DNA of 64,000 nt from positions 806,001-870,000 of the forward strand of contig CM055615.1 of assembly GCA_029379385.1 (NCBI GenBank), read 5' to 3'. Shown piece by piece: positions 52,547 through 64,000 of this stretch (its first letter is position 1; every line of letters starts with the position of its first letter). The translations under genes were made by a program, and so were the position numbers. The stretch comes from Quillaja saponaria. Its lineage: Eukaryota > Streptophyta > Magnoliopsida > Fabales > Quillajaceae. Under the pieces are notes generated by a model. It did no database searches. It was given only the letters and a program-made list of their open reading frames with translations, and was not told the DNA's origin.

Positions 52547-53168
52547 TTAATTAAGCTTAGAATTAATGAAGTAAACAACATATATATAATGTCTGTCCCG
52601 TATTCATTAATTAATGTTGGTGTTACTTTGTTGGATCTGGAGATAAAATCATGCTATAAGTAAGCTATCTGTCAAGTGTTAATAATATCGAGGAACTTAC
52701 TCTTTCAAGTGTGGAAATAAAACAAGTGTATTTCGTAAACTTGTTCTGCATATATATTTACTTGGAACATAGGACTCACGGTGTTATAATTTGATTTGTC
52801 CCAAATTAAGAAAAGCTTGAGCTTTTGGGTTTATGTTTCATTTGCTGATTATAGACCTTTTTATTTATTATATGATAGTTATAGTCGGTTACACAAGACA
52901 TATTGCACTTTCTTTTTTACTGACAATATATAATTATAATTATAATTTTTCTATTTTTGGTTGTTGAAGTTAGAATTGAATTTATTTAGATATCTAATAT
53001 TATTCATTTTGTTACAATTAAGTTCTTAATATTAGAAAATTGATTCAATTAAGTCTCGACTGTCAACTTCTATTCAAATAACTTGAAGTAATGTAGACAA
53101 AAAGAAATAAATGAAAAAATTGAGTGATTGATGACATGGGTAACAGACAATAAAATCAATTTTGACAC

Positions 53169-53278
53169 TGTTCATATCAGATTTTGCTAATGCAATGATT
53201 AAGTTGGGGAACCTTAGCCCGCTTACTGGATCGGCTGGACAGATCAGGACCAATTCAGGACAGTCAACAACTACTTAA
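53169..53278 (+). pseudogene. Orphan 3' fragment of peroxidase exon 4
   Basis: Within copy 2, the last coding codons of peroxidase 2 are repeated ([14 protein letters not shown] changes to a Met/Leu variant, then [11 protein letters not shown]). A one-base deletion turns AATTGCAGG into AATTCAGG, removing the final Cys codon and shifting the frame. The original stop is lost. It has no promoter, no signal peptide and no haem-site residues, so it cannot encode an enzyme. Confidence 0.9.
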
Positions 53279-53679
53279 GCTTACAATTAGTGAAGTAAAC
53301 AACATATATATATAATATTTTTCCTGTATTCATTAATTAATGTTGGTGTTACTTTGTTGGATCTGGGGATAAAATCATGCTATAAGTAAGCTATTTGTCA
53401 AGTGTCAAGTGTCAAGTGTCAGTAATATCGAAAAACTTACTCGTTCAAGTGTTGAAAGAAAACAAGTATATTTCGTAAAATTGTTCAGCATATATATTTA
53501 CTTGGGACATTGTTATAATTTGATTTCTCCCAAATTAAGAAAAGACTTATGGGTTTATGTTTCATTTGTTGATTATAGACCTTTTTATTTATTATATGAG
53601 AGTGATAGTCGGTTACACAAGACATATTGCATTTTCTTTTTAACTGACAATATATAATTTTAATTTTAATTTTTATATT

Positions 53680-54245
53680 TTTGGTCATTGAAGTTAGAAT
53701 TGAATTTATTTAGATATTTAATATCATTCATTTTATTGGAATTGAGTTCTTAAAATTATAAAATTGATTCAATTAGGTTTTGACCGTCAGTTTCTGTTCA
53801 ACTTAACTTTAAGTGACGTGGACAAATAAAAGTAGATAAAAGATTACATAATTGATGACATGGCTAATTGACAATAAAATCAATTTTGACACATGCCGTT
53901 GATACTCATCCAGTTCAAATCAAATTTTCTTTCTCCATTCTAAATTGACATGGCTTTAATGTTAGGTTATGAAACACGTGGGTGTTTTTATTTGTATATT
54001 AAATTATTTATTTTCTATAAAGTTATCTATCAAATTTTTATTCCTCTCACTCATACAATTTTTCATTTAATTCCATCTATCCACGTCTGATGTCACCTCC
54101 GTCAAAATTAATTTGGACAAAAGGTGACTGTGAGAACCTAATTGAATCGGTCTTTCAATTTTAGGGTCCAGTTGTAATAAAATAAAAGGTGAGAACCAAA
54201 GTGAAATTTGACTCTTATAACTCCATGAACCAAAGTAATTTAGTG
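53680..54245. mobile_element. Second MULE-like MITE (long inverted arms)
   Basis: The segment 53684-53830 is an inverted copy of 54070-54245. Both carry TTGGT-CAT, then GATTCAATTAGGTT, and TGACGTGG-like/AGACGTGG text about 150 bp inward. A truncated copy of the left arm also lies at about 52963-53105, carried by the peroxidase tandem duplication, whose right breakpoint falls inside this element. I could not find a clear target duplication, so the superfamily is a guess from arm length. Confidence 0.55.
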
Positions 54246-56913
54246 GATATATCAAATAGTAATTCTTATAAAATATATTAACTTTCTTACCCATATAAAC
54301 ACACTAAATCATTATTTGCTTGCCTAAATAGAGACTCTTTATGTTAAGGGGAAATTTTGTTGCAGGAGATAAACCCTCGTTCAAATTACTTGCAAATATT
54401 TGGGATTTGACCTTTACCAAATCTTATCTAATTAACTAACAAATGCCATTTTTTTAGTTAATTAGGTTCATTATATAATTGACAAACTAAATCATTAATC
54501 ATTTCAAGAGTTTGAAGACTATTTATGTATAACTTAAAATTTTGAATTATGTAGAATATTAACTTGGCAAATGCTATTTAGTAATCGAAATGGCCGCTGC
54601 ATTGAAGAGACCAATTAAAGTGCCGTTGAATCAACTATTTTTATATTGATAATTAATAGAATAAATAAAATATAATATAATTTGAAACTTATTTTTGATC
54701 TTGTTATTTCCAAAACCTATTCTTATACCGTCACACCTTATGTAATGTATAAAACTTAAACATTCACAGCTTATTTAATGTATAAAACTTAAACCGACCA
54801 ACTTGCCCTTTTATAAATGGATTTTTTAAAAGAAAAGTAAGGATAAGTTGTATTTTTTCTTTGTTATTCTAAATAAGTACTATAATAAATTTACATTTTC
54901 AATCAGTCATACTTTTTAAATATTTTCCAAATAAATTCTAAATTTTAAATTGAAATTTTTTTATGCCACTTTTATCCTTGTTTTTAATTTTTAACTTTAA
55001 GTTTAAAATTTTAATTAAGTGAAATAATTTTTAAAAAATCACATAGTATGAAATTAGAAAAAAAATTTATTATATAATCATTAAAAATTAAAAAATACAC
55101 ATAAAATTCCCATTATATATTTTCATAGGTTTTTTTTTTTTAAAAAAAACATTTATTATTTAACTAGTTATTAAATAATAAATTTTATTTTTTAAATTAA
55201 ATCATTTGCATTTTGAAAAATTATTTTACTTAATTAATATTTTAAATTTTTTATAAAAATTAAGGCTAAAAGTGGCATAAGAATTATTAATATAATATTT
55301 AGGACGTATTTCAAAAAAAAAAAAAAAACTAAAAATAAAAATTATTTAGAATTGAAATTTATTATAGGACTTTTTTAAAATGATAAAGAAAAAAAATAAG
55401 AGTTATGTTTATCTTTCTTAATAGTGAGCTTTAATTGCTAATTATGTTTTATACTTTTCTGCGTACTCATGTGCTTGCCTACACAATTTTCAATAATATT
55501 TTATTTGGATGAATTTACTCTGACAATTTTACTCTCATTTTTCTCCAAAATTTCAACTAAAGAAAAAAAAAAAATTATATTACCCTTCACTTTCCTATAC
55601 ACTCCCCTGTTTTTTATTTTATTTTTATTTTTAATTATTTTTAATTTGTCAAGTAAGATAGACTGAACTGTTTTGATAATGCAATTTACTTAAATAATAA
55701 TGACCATTAGTTATAGAACTAACAATACTAACTTCTTTTTGACTTTGTGGTTGATTAAATCTCATTGGAAAACACAAGTTGTGTAACTTGTGTGTAAAAG
55801 GCTCTATTCTCCATGGGAATGAATAAAGAGGGCACTTCACTTCTTGTATTCGATCAAATGACTATGTTCCTTCTAGAATTGAATTGACGGCTCTGTTTAC
55901 CCTATAATTTAATAGAGGGTATTGATCTCCCTGTAAGTGATCAAAGGGCCAGACTTCTCTAGGAAAGGGTCGAAGGGTTGCTGATTCTCTAAGTTAGAAA
56001 GATTAGTTGTTAATGAAATTCTTTTGGCGAGGCTTGAGAAGTGAATCAGTCATGGGTTTCTAGTGAACCTATATAAAAAGATCTTATGTTTTTGTTTTAA
56101 CTTTCTTAACTGTTTTCTGATTTCGTTGCACTTCAAATTTAACGACAACAAAATCAAAACCAGTCAAATTTTTCACCCCTATAGTTTACCTAATTGGGCC
56201 AACAAAAACATATAAAAAAAAATAACAAGAAAAGGCATTAAGTAGAGTATAGGTCATTATACTAATTTATTTTCTCATATCAACATGGTATAAATTTAGA
56301 AAGTCATTATACTAATTAATTTCTAATATTCCTCTTTTTCTTCTTATGTTTATTTGTAGACATCATCAATGTACAAGGTATATTTGTGTAACCAATGGAT
56401 ATGAAATTACACAGCATCAATATTTCAAATAGCAATGCTTAGTATTCAACTCAAATTTTATCAAGCTTACACTAATATATTCATGCCAATTTTTTGTTGG
56501 CAAGAAAGTCATTTGACAAATTAAAAATACTATTGAAAAAAAAAAGAGAGAGAGAGAATAATGAACACATACCTTAAAGATGATAAATTAAGAACTATTG
56601 ATTCTTGTCACTATTTACTAATTGCAATTATTTGAATCGTATCCTTCATAGAAAAGAAAATGGAACACTACAAGTAAGTGAAGGGTCATATTATTTTTTG
56701 GAAAGTAAGTGAAGGGTTATTATATTTTTTTTCTTTTAAAATTAGTGGAGGGCTAAATTCGTTCAAATAAAATAATGAATGATGTCGAAAGTAGTGTAGG
56801 CATGCACATGGTTCTGCTGAAGTACAAAAAAATAATAAGCAATTAGGCAACTGTTAGAATAAAAAAAATTAAAACAAGTCAGTATAATTATATTATTATA
56901 TGTTGTCTCTCCT

Positions 56914-56948
56914 CTCCATTCTCCATTCTCCATTCTCCATTCTCCAAT
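56914..56948. repeat. (CTCCATT)5 heptamer minisatellite
   Basis: Four perfect and one slightly changed copy of CTCCATT, 21 bp before the hexamer array. Confidence 0.95.
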
Positions 56949-56969
56949 GATGCATTTCCCTTCAATCTC

Positions 56970-56970
56970 T

Positions 56971-57003
<33 letters not shown>

Positions 57004-57004
57004 C
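56970..57004. repeat. (TCACCC)n hexamer microsatellite, about 5.8 copies
   Basis: Same unit and orientation as 11361-11389. The minus strand carries six regularly spaced GGG runs with G-quadruplex potential. Confidence 0.95.
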
Positions 57005-57564
57005 GTCTCTCCGTCAATTAATTAATTTTACCATACAAACAAGTAAGCAAAACCCACAAGTTACAGAGACTTGACATAGCTATCGATCCCTATATTTTTA
57101 TATTACATTTTTAGTACTTGTTTAGCAAAATTTCACAAACTTCTAAAAGATTTTTGATCACAAAACTGTTTTTTACGTAACAAAGTTCCCCAAAAGACAA
57201 ACAAAAATGAAGGCGGTCCTGGCTACTTTTTTTTCATCTATATTACCGTCATCATCTCCAGTATCTCGACAAGAATTAGGTCGATAATTAAAACATTGTA
57301 TTTCTTTCTTCAAATTTATAAGTCATCTCTAACATTAGTTTATTATGAACGATCTACATCAAGTACAATATTAACTGAGGGAGGGTTGTTCTTATAAGTC
57401 TCACTTATTAAAGTTTTTAAATAAAAAGTATATAGTATCTATTATTGTAGTTGATAATGATTTTAATATTATTTAATACATAAATTATTATTTTTGAAAA
57501 ATTTCAATTTCTAAATGCAATATTTATTGCATTTTAACAAGTGTCTCACGCTGGTTTTGGGAGG

Positions 57565-57601
57565 AACATGCCGCTTGGATGGGTTGTGGATGCGGCATGT
57601 T
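57565..57601. other. Perfect 10-bp inverted repeat (possible hairpin)
   Basis: AACATGCCGC (57565-57574) pairs perfectly with GCGGCATGTT (57592-57601) across a 17-nt loop. It is GC-rich against an AT-rich background. The direct repeats ACAAGTGTCTCAC and ACAAGTGTCCCAC flank it at about 57538 and 57613. Function unknown. Confidence 0.6.
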
Positions 57602-58691
57602 TTGCATATTGTGACAAGTGTCCCACACGTCTCAGGTCTTGAAAAATATATCAACTTAAACCAATGAAATATACTCTAATTAAAGAATATTTTTTATTTT
57701 TGATAATTTACACACAAATCTGTTTCTCAGACCATGAACATTTTGGATTTGGACAATCTAAACACACTAAAATGCAGCAAGGCTAAGACATGGTCCTCGC
57801 TTGCCTCGAATCTAAACGGAGTCATAATAGGTATGTTTATTTTAAAAAGACATATTTGTTTAAATAATATTCTTCTAGTTTCTTTTGACCATTTAGCTAC
57901 CTAATTATTTGTCCATGTAAAAGGTTGAATAATTCTGGATTAGGTGATTGGATTCAATTATATATATATAAATGAAAAATGAGAAAATGAAAGTTTCAGC
58001 GGCCTTGTTAACCTTATCTAGATCAATTCGTAATATAAGGTTATCTTCTACTTTTCTTTCTTTTATTTATTTTGGAAAAAATGTAGAGTTGACATTTGTG
58101 ATTCTTTCATAAAGGAAAGAGTCAGTAACTACATCTCTTCGCTTGAAAGGAAGGCCGAAGTCTTTTACATACTAACAAGAGAACCTAATCATATGCACAA
58201 ACCAATTAAATATAACTATTGCATTTAATCTGCAACATATTTAGGTAAACTCTTTGTATCATCTTATCTATACATGTTCAGGCCTGTCTCTTATTAAACA
58301 AGTTCACATCTTTATCTTTTTTTTACTTCTACAATTTGATATCAAAAATCACAAGAAGAATTTCTATAATCAGGACAAAATGGAAAAATAAAATAAAATT
58401 AATATCTTTAAAATTACCTTATCTCTTGACTGGTTACCAAGTCAAAATGTTTGTGCGAATTTGTAGATATCTCCATTAATTAATTTGAGATTCTAGTTCA
58501 AGGCTTCAAATGAATATAAACATTTGATCAGCTCTTGCATTCCCAAATTAAGTTTGGCATGGGGAAGTAGTCTTCTTGCTTAGTCTACAAGTAATTATTG
58601 CCAACTACTAAGTTGTTCTCTAACGTATAAAATATAACTTAGTATTACATCGTGTATAATATTTTAATTTGTAAGTGTTTACCAGCTCTTG

Positions 58692-58699
58692 TATAAGTA
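58692..58699 (+). promoter_or_regulatory. TATA-like box of peroxidase 3
   Basis: TATAAGTA, about 92 bp before the ATG. The surrounding promoter has no clear resemblance to those of peroxidases 1 and 2. Confidence 0.5.
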
Positions 58700-58783
58700 C
58701 CCAACACAGCTTTTTGAACTAATCACCACACACGCCATATAAACACCATAGCTTTTGTGAACTAATTACTACAGATCAAAGAC

Positions 58784-60216
<1,433 letters not shown>

Positions 60217-61409
60217 AATTGTAGTAATTAGGAAATATTACAATAATAGCATCATGTAATAAAGTCTAAATATTGGACTAGAGATGAATTAATATTGATT
60301 CATTAAGGTTGAGTGTGCATGCAATTATAATAAGAATACCATATAATTGAAGTCTTACCCTGCATATTTCATATATATATATATACCAGTTGGTATCTGA
60401 CTTAACTCTATGTTATCTCAGGAGGACATAATTTAAGAGTTTTGACTATTTCCTTTTATTTGTTTTACTGTCATGAATTTGAGTGCCTCTGCTTGTAATT
60501 GCCTCAAGCATTTTTATGCTCTTCCTTTAGTCAAAGATTTCAAGATCGAGCACAATCACCATCAAATAATTGCTATTCACAAAAACTAATTTTATGAGAA
60601 TTTAAATACACTAAAATTCACTTTGCCTCAAGCATTGTCATGCTCTTCCTTAAGTGATTTTATTCATTTTTGTTGAAACGAATAGAAACTGTACTTGCAA
60701 TGTTCTCTTCTGGGTGTTTTGAATTTCAAATAGTTGTAATAGCTTTCGTTTGCTTTCCTTTTGTTCCATAATTGTAGTTTGATTAGAGTAGTAGCATTCT
60801 TTTCAGTACCCCAAAAGAAAAAGTGTAACATTCTTTGCAACGGTTACTTCATGATTCATGATTGCTATTATCTATCTATCTTTTTCTTTTCTTTTTTTCT
60901 CTAGTGGCTAGTGGGCGGGTATCATCTGAGATTCCCAATTCTGAACCGACAATGAGAGAGACCCGTTGAATTGCTAATACGACACAATAATGTGTTGTCG
61001 TTGAAGAATTAACAGCCCTCGCTTTTCAGCTTGGGTGGGGCCCAAGTTTCCACGGCTTACACGGCATTAAATCTGGTGGTAGAACGAGTTTTTTTTTCTT
61101 CTACCAGGGCTATAACATTTATACAGTATTCCGTTACACTTGCCCAAATATGATGGGCTTTTCAGTAAATTTCACTTATAAACGGTACACTTTGGTCAGT
61201 TCGTTTTCCCTCCCCAGGATTCTGGACAATTCTTTTCTTCACGGTGCCACCACTGTCCTACTCTCTCTGCTGCTTTTTCTCCCTCGGACCAAACATCATC
61301 ATTTGTTGTTCTTACCAAATAGATTCAAATTCTTACTCCCAGTAATTTAGAGTTTTGGTTCTGGGTTTGGTTTTCGGTTTTGTTAAAATTTGTTTGCTTT
61401 GGTCCGAGG
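60217..61409. other. 3' flank of peroxidase 3 and promoter/leader of the PMI2-like gene
   Basis: The left part is the peroxidase 3' flank. From about 60900 the base composition becomes richer in GC, and from about 61180 TC-rich leader-like text leads to the ATG at 61410. No separate gene recognised. Confidence 0.45.
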
Positions 61410-61640
61410 ATGGAATCCGCGACTGTCGAGAACTTTAATAATGGGGGTTCCAAAATGGTTGAAATCATAGGGGAGAATGAGCAGCCTTCTGAAGATGGTG
61501 GTGGTGATGGTTCGAAGAATGGGAATCTCAGAGCGGAGATTGATACATCTGCGCCGTTTGAATCAGTAAAGGAGGCAGAGAATCGATTCGGTGGTATTGG
61601 TTACTGGAAACCCATCCACAACAACCTCTCTGAACCACAG
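61410..61640 (+). CDS. PMI2/WEB-family protein, first exon (chloroplast photorelocation movement)
   Basis: Seen: 77 codons from MESATVENFNNGG to HNNLSEPQ, followed by a GTTAGC donor. The motif AEIDTSAPFESVKEAENRFGGIGYWKP (split here as AEIDTSAPFESVKEA and RFGGIGYWKP) is the N-terminal signature of plant WEB/PMI2-type (DUF827) coiled-coil proteins. Known: PMI2 and WEB1 interact and control the speed of light-induced chloroplast movement through actin. GIGYWKP is closer to PMI2 than to the shorter WEB proteins, as far as I recall. An in-frame ATG at 61380 would add ten residues, but MESATVENF is the better start. The remaining coiled-coil exons lie outside the window. Intron 1 is occupied by an hAT element. 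Confidence 0.75.
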
Positions 61641-61815
61641 GTTAGCTCTCTCTATGACACACTCTAAAATCGAATTTTGAAGTAAAAAATTGTATCTTGG
61701 TTGTCGCATTGAAATTGAAAAGTTTTTTTTATTGTAAATGCCCTTCATAATAGCACGTATTTTACTTTCGTTTTTCTTTATGCAATAGAAGGTTAGAAAC
61801 TTGGGTTTTCTTCTG

Positions 61816-64000
61816 ATTCAGAGAGGAGGAAACGAGAGAAAACAATCATATCTGCTAAAAATAATGGGCGAGAACAACGTTTCGTTTCGAGGGTCCATTA
61901 CGACAAGCCCAGAAAGGAAAATGATTCGAGAAACAATATGAAAATAATATGAAAACGCTAATTTTTTAGGAAACACATATAAACATATAATAAAACAAGT
62001 ATTATAGTAATTAGAAGTATCTAACATGAATAATTTAGTACATAGAGTATTAATAAATACATATCAAAGTAAAAATTATAACACAAACATAGTAATTCAA
62101 GAAAAATATTAAATTACAATCACATCCAACCAGCTGTAGAGTGTCTAGCAGGTGCATATCCAGAATATTGAAATTGTCTAAGAGGAAATTGATAATACTG
62201 TTCAACATAGTTACAATATTGATCATAACTCATGTGATGACTAAAATACGTCTCATATTCCCTTACATATTTCTGAAAATCTGTAATATTGTATCCAAAA
62301 TTCTGAGTTTGTACAGTAAAATGACCAAAGTGAGAAGATAATGATTGTGTATCATATCCAGAAGATGCATCATAGCTATAATTATAGGATAATGAATCAT
62401 AATTGAAATTAGAAGCATCATATCTAGATGGTTGAGACCCATATCCATAGCTAGAACTATAAGTTGAAGAATCATCTCTATGTATGTTAGTTCCACCCAA
62501 ATGAAATGAGGAAAAGTCTGAAGTCAAACTTTCAACATCCACCATCACTGTATCTCCATCATTTTGCATTTGACTTTCATTAATTTTTTTTTCCTTCGAC
62601 CATAATGTTTTTCATCTTCACGTAATGGTCAATTCACATGATCAGTATCTTGAGTACAATAATTAAATCGTTGTTCTTCAGTAAAGAATACTGCACCTGA
62701 ACTTCTACCTCTGTTGCATTGTCCTCCATCTCCTTCATTATTGCCTCAATCTCCTTCATTATTGCATCAATCTCTACTATCACCACTATTATCACTACCA
62801 CTTTTATCATCATCATCATCTACTTTTTCAGTATCAACAGATATATACGTGGAACAATGTTGAAATCCTCTCATTAAATTTTTAAACTCTTCATCATGAG
62901 CTATTTGGGTTTTTCTTGTTTGCATTCCCATACCATGTGCTTGTGATTGATCTTGTGTGTCTAACCAACGATTAGCAAATGTGGCTACATAAGCATTTGT
63001 CCTAGTTGGTTGGCCATGACCATCAAATTCATCCAATAATATATCTCCAGGATCATCTAACCATTCATAAAGACCTTTCGTTATCTTCAAACACAAGTGG
63101 TTAAATCTATTGCTTTAAAATCAACATTTTTCCTATTTTTCTCTTTTATAATATGCTTCAATTTCAACCTCATGTTGTATTGTGCATAAACAAGTTTCTC
63201 TAGTTTTTCATAGTTAAGTCGGTTACGTACTTTTGTATGAATGAGAGCAAATGTACTCAAATTTCTTTCACACCCACTAGATGAACTTGTCTGTGACAAT
63301 ACTTTTAATGCAATCTTTCTCAAATTTGGAGTATCTGTTCCATACAAAAACCACCATTTAGCTGTGAAAAATATATTACTATTATACCATTAACTAAAAA
63401 TTGTATTAATGAAATAAAGTTATTAAATAAAATCAAGTTACCTGGATCCATTTTTTCTCTTCCTTTAACAACTAGTTGACTTGAAAATCTATGTATAGCC
63501 TCTCGAAAAATTTTAACCTATTAAAAATTAAATTGTTAATTCTCAATAGCAACAAGTATAGATAAAATTCAATACTATTAAACATATCTTATTACCTCTG
63601 CTAGTGCTATGAGAAACTATTGTACTGCTTGGTTCGATTCTATTAACCACATCTTTAAGTGCATTTATCAACTCTGGTTGATCCCCAATATTTTCACTAT
63701 ATTGGTATGTGGGATTCAAGTATATGCTATTTTGTATTACAAAAATGAAAATATAACACAACTTAGAGATATGTTTAGAATATCAAGTCATAAGCAAAAT
63801 CATACATAACTAGAATATATATTCATTACTTACCTGTTATATGAATACGAGATATTATCTACTTCTGGCAACGTTCATCAATGACATCAATATACTTTTT
63901 ACAAGAATTTAAGACAATTTCTTATATTTGTTCATTTTCTTTTATCATTGCTACATATATATATATGGCATAGTTGCTAATTTCTCCTATCAACCATTCT
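61816..64000 (-). mobile_element. hAT-family DNA transposon on the opposite strand, in intron 1 of the PMI2-like gene (partial)
   Basis: Minus-strand coding text characteristic of plant hAT transposases begins about 175 bp beyond the exon 1 donor and continues past the window end. A possible terminal sequence starts CAGAGAGGAGGAAACG near 61819, but its partner end is off-window and I cannot confirm TIRs or the 8-bp target duplication. The left boundary is therefore approximate. Confidence 0.7.
62120..63800 (-). pseudogene. hAT transposase C-terminal exons, frame-broken
   Basis: Read from high to low coordinates: SENIGDQPELINALKDVVNR (63630-63700), then FREAIHRFSSQLVVKGREKMDP (63440-63520), followed by a GT donor and an intron. 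Then AKWWFLYGTDTPNLRKIALK with SSSGCERNLSTFALIHTK and RNRLNYEKLEKLVY (63100-63365), the hAT C-terminal dimerisation domain. After this, VFEDNERS and YEWLDDP are each reached only through one-base frame changes (63060-63110). A Tyr/Ser-rich tail ends AGWM (62120-62569). The frame changes make a functional transposase unlikely. The N-terminal zinc finger is off-window. Confidence 0.75.

Larger units (their letters stand above)
54246..58691. other. Long spacer between peroxidases 2 and 3
   Basis: About 4.4 kb, very AT-rich, with no gene recognised. It contains two adjacent short-unit minisatellites (56914-57004) and a 10-bp hairpin (57565-57601), listed separately. Confidence 0.45.

Noticed and set aside
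61380..61409. Upstream ATG (MLKFVCFGPR) as the start of the PMI2-like protein
   Set aside because: The ten added residues look like leader sequence, and MESATVENF fits the family better. I cannot exclude it.

Overview
This is nuclear DNA of a eudicot plant. The genes are split by AT-rich introns with plant-type splice sites. The recognisable proteins are plant families (RAPTOR1, class III peroxidases, a WEB/PMI2-type protein, a plant mitochondrial-type aminotransferase), and the spaces between them hold plant-type LTR, LINE, hAT and MITE remnants. There is no operon-like layout, no CRISPR array and no convincing RNA gene. I could not fix the species.

Layout. 1-1.5 kb: first coding exon of RAPTOR1 (minus strand) with its leader. 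4.5-9 kb: a PIF/Harbinger-type MITE, a 1.84-kb non-autonomous LTR element whose interior is a degenerate tandem repeat, and a LINE remnant. 11.7-16.2 kb: nine-exon AGT3/PYD4-like aminotransferase (minus). 19.5-21.9 kb: four-exon AlkB-like 2OG/Fe(II) dioxygenase (minus) with a 22-bp palindromic minisatellite just upstream. Each of these two genes has one extra base that breaks its reading frame. 22.5-27.9 kb: a decayed Ty3/gypsy element with both LTRs. 28.5-30.9 kb: a roughly 250-bp satellite interrupted by a DUF4283-bearing insertion. 36.7-37.9 kb: a small four-exon HLH/ACT-like regulator. 39.5-40.6 kb: a TRIM-like remnant and an RTE-type LINE tail. 43.2-44.5 kb: a roughly 600-bp tandem duplication. 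45.7-60.2 kb: three class III peroxidase genes, all on the plus strand, with two MULE-like MITEs and a tandem duplication of the 3' end of the second gene. 61.4-61.6 kb: first exon of a PMI2/WEB-family gene, followed within its presumed first intron by an hAT transposon on the opposite strand that runs off the window.

The genes do not form one pathway. The clear functional unit is the peroxidase cluster (secreted haem peroxidases of the cell wall and apoplast). Its first two members are close paralogues with similar promoters and a shared unusual GC-AG first intron; the third is more distant and has lost intron 3. I see no previously undescribed defence or mobile system. The points worth most attention are the two frameshifts in neighbouring conserved genes, the GC-AG introns, the peroxidase 3'-end duplication with a breakpoint inside a MITE, the tandem-repeat-filled LTR element and the in-register interruption of the satellite.
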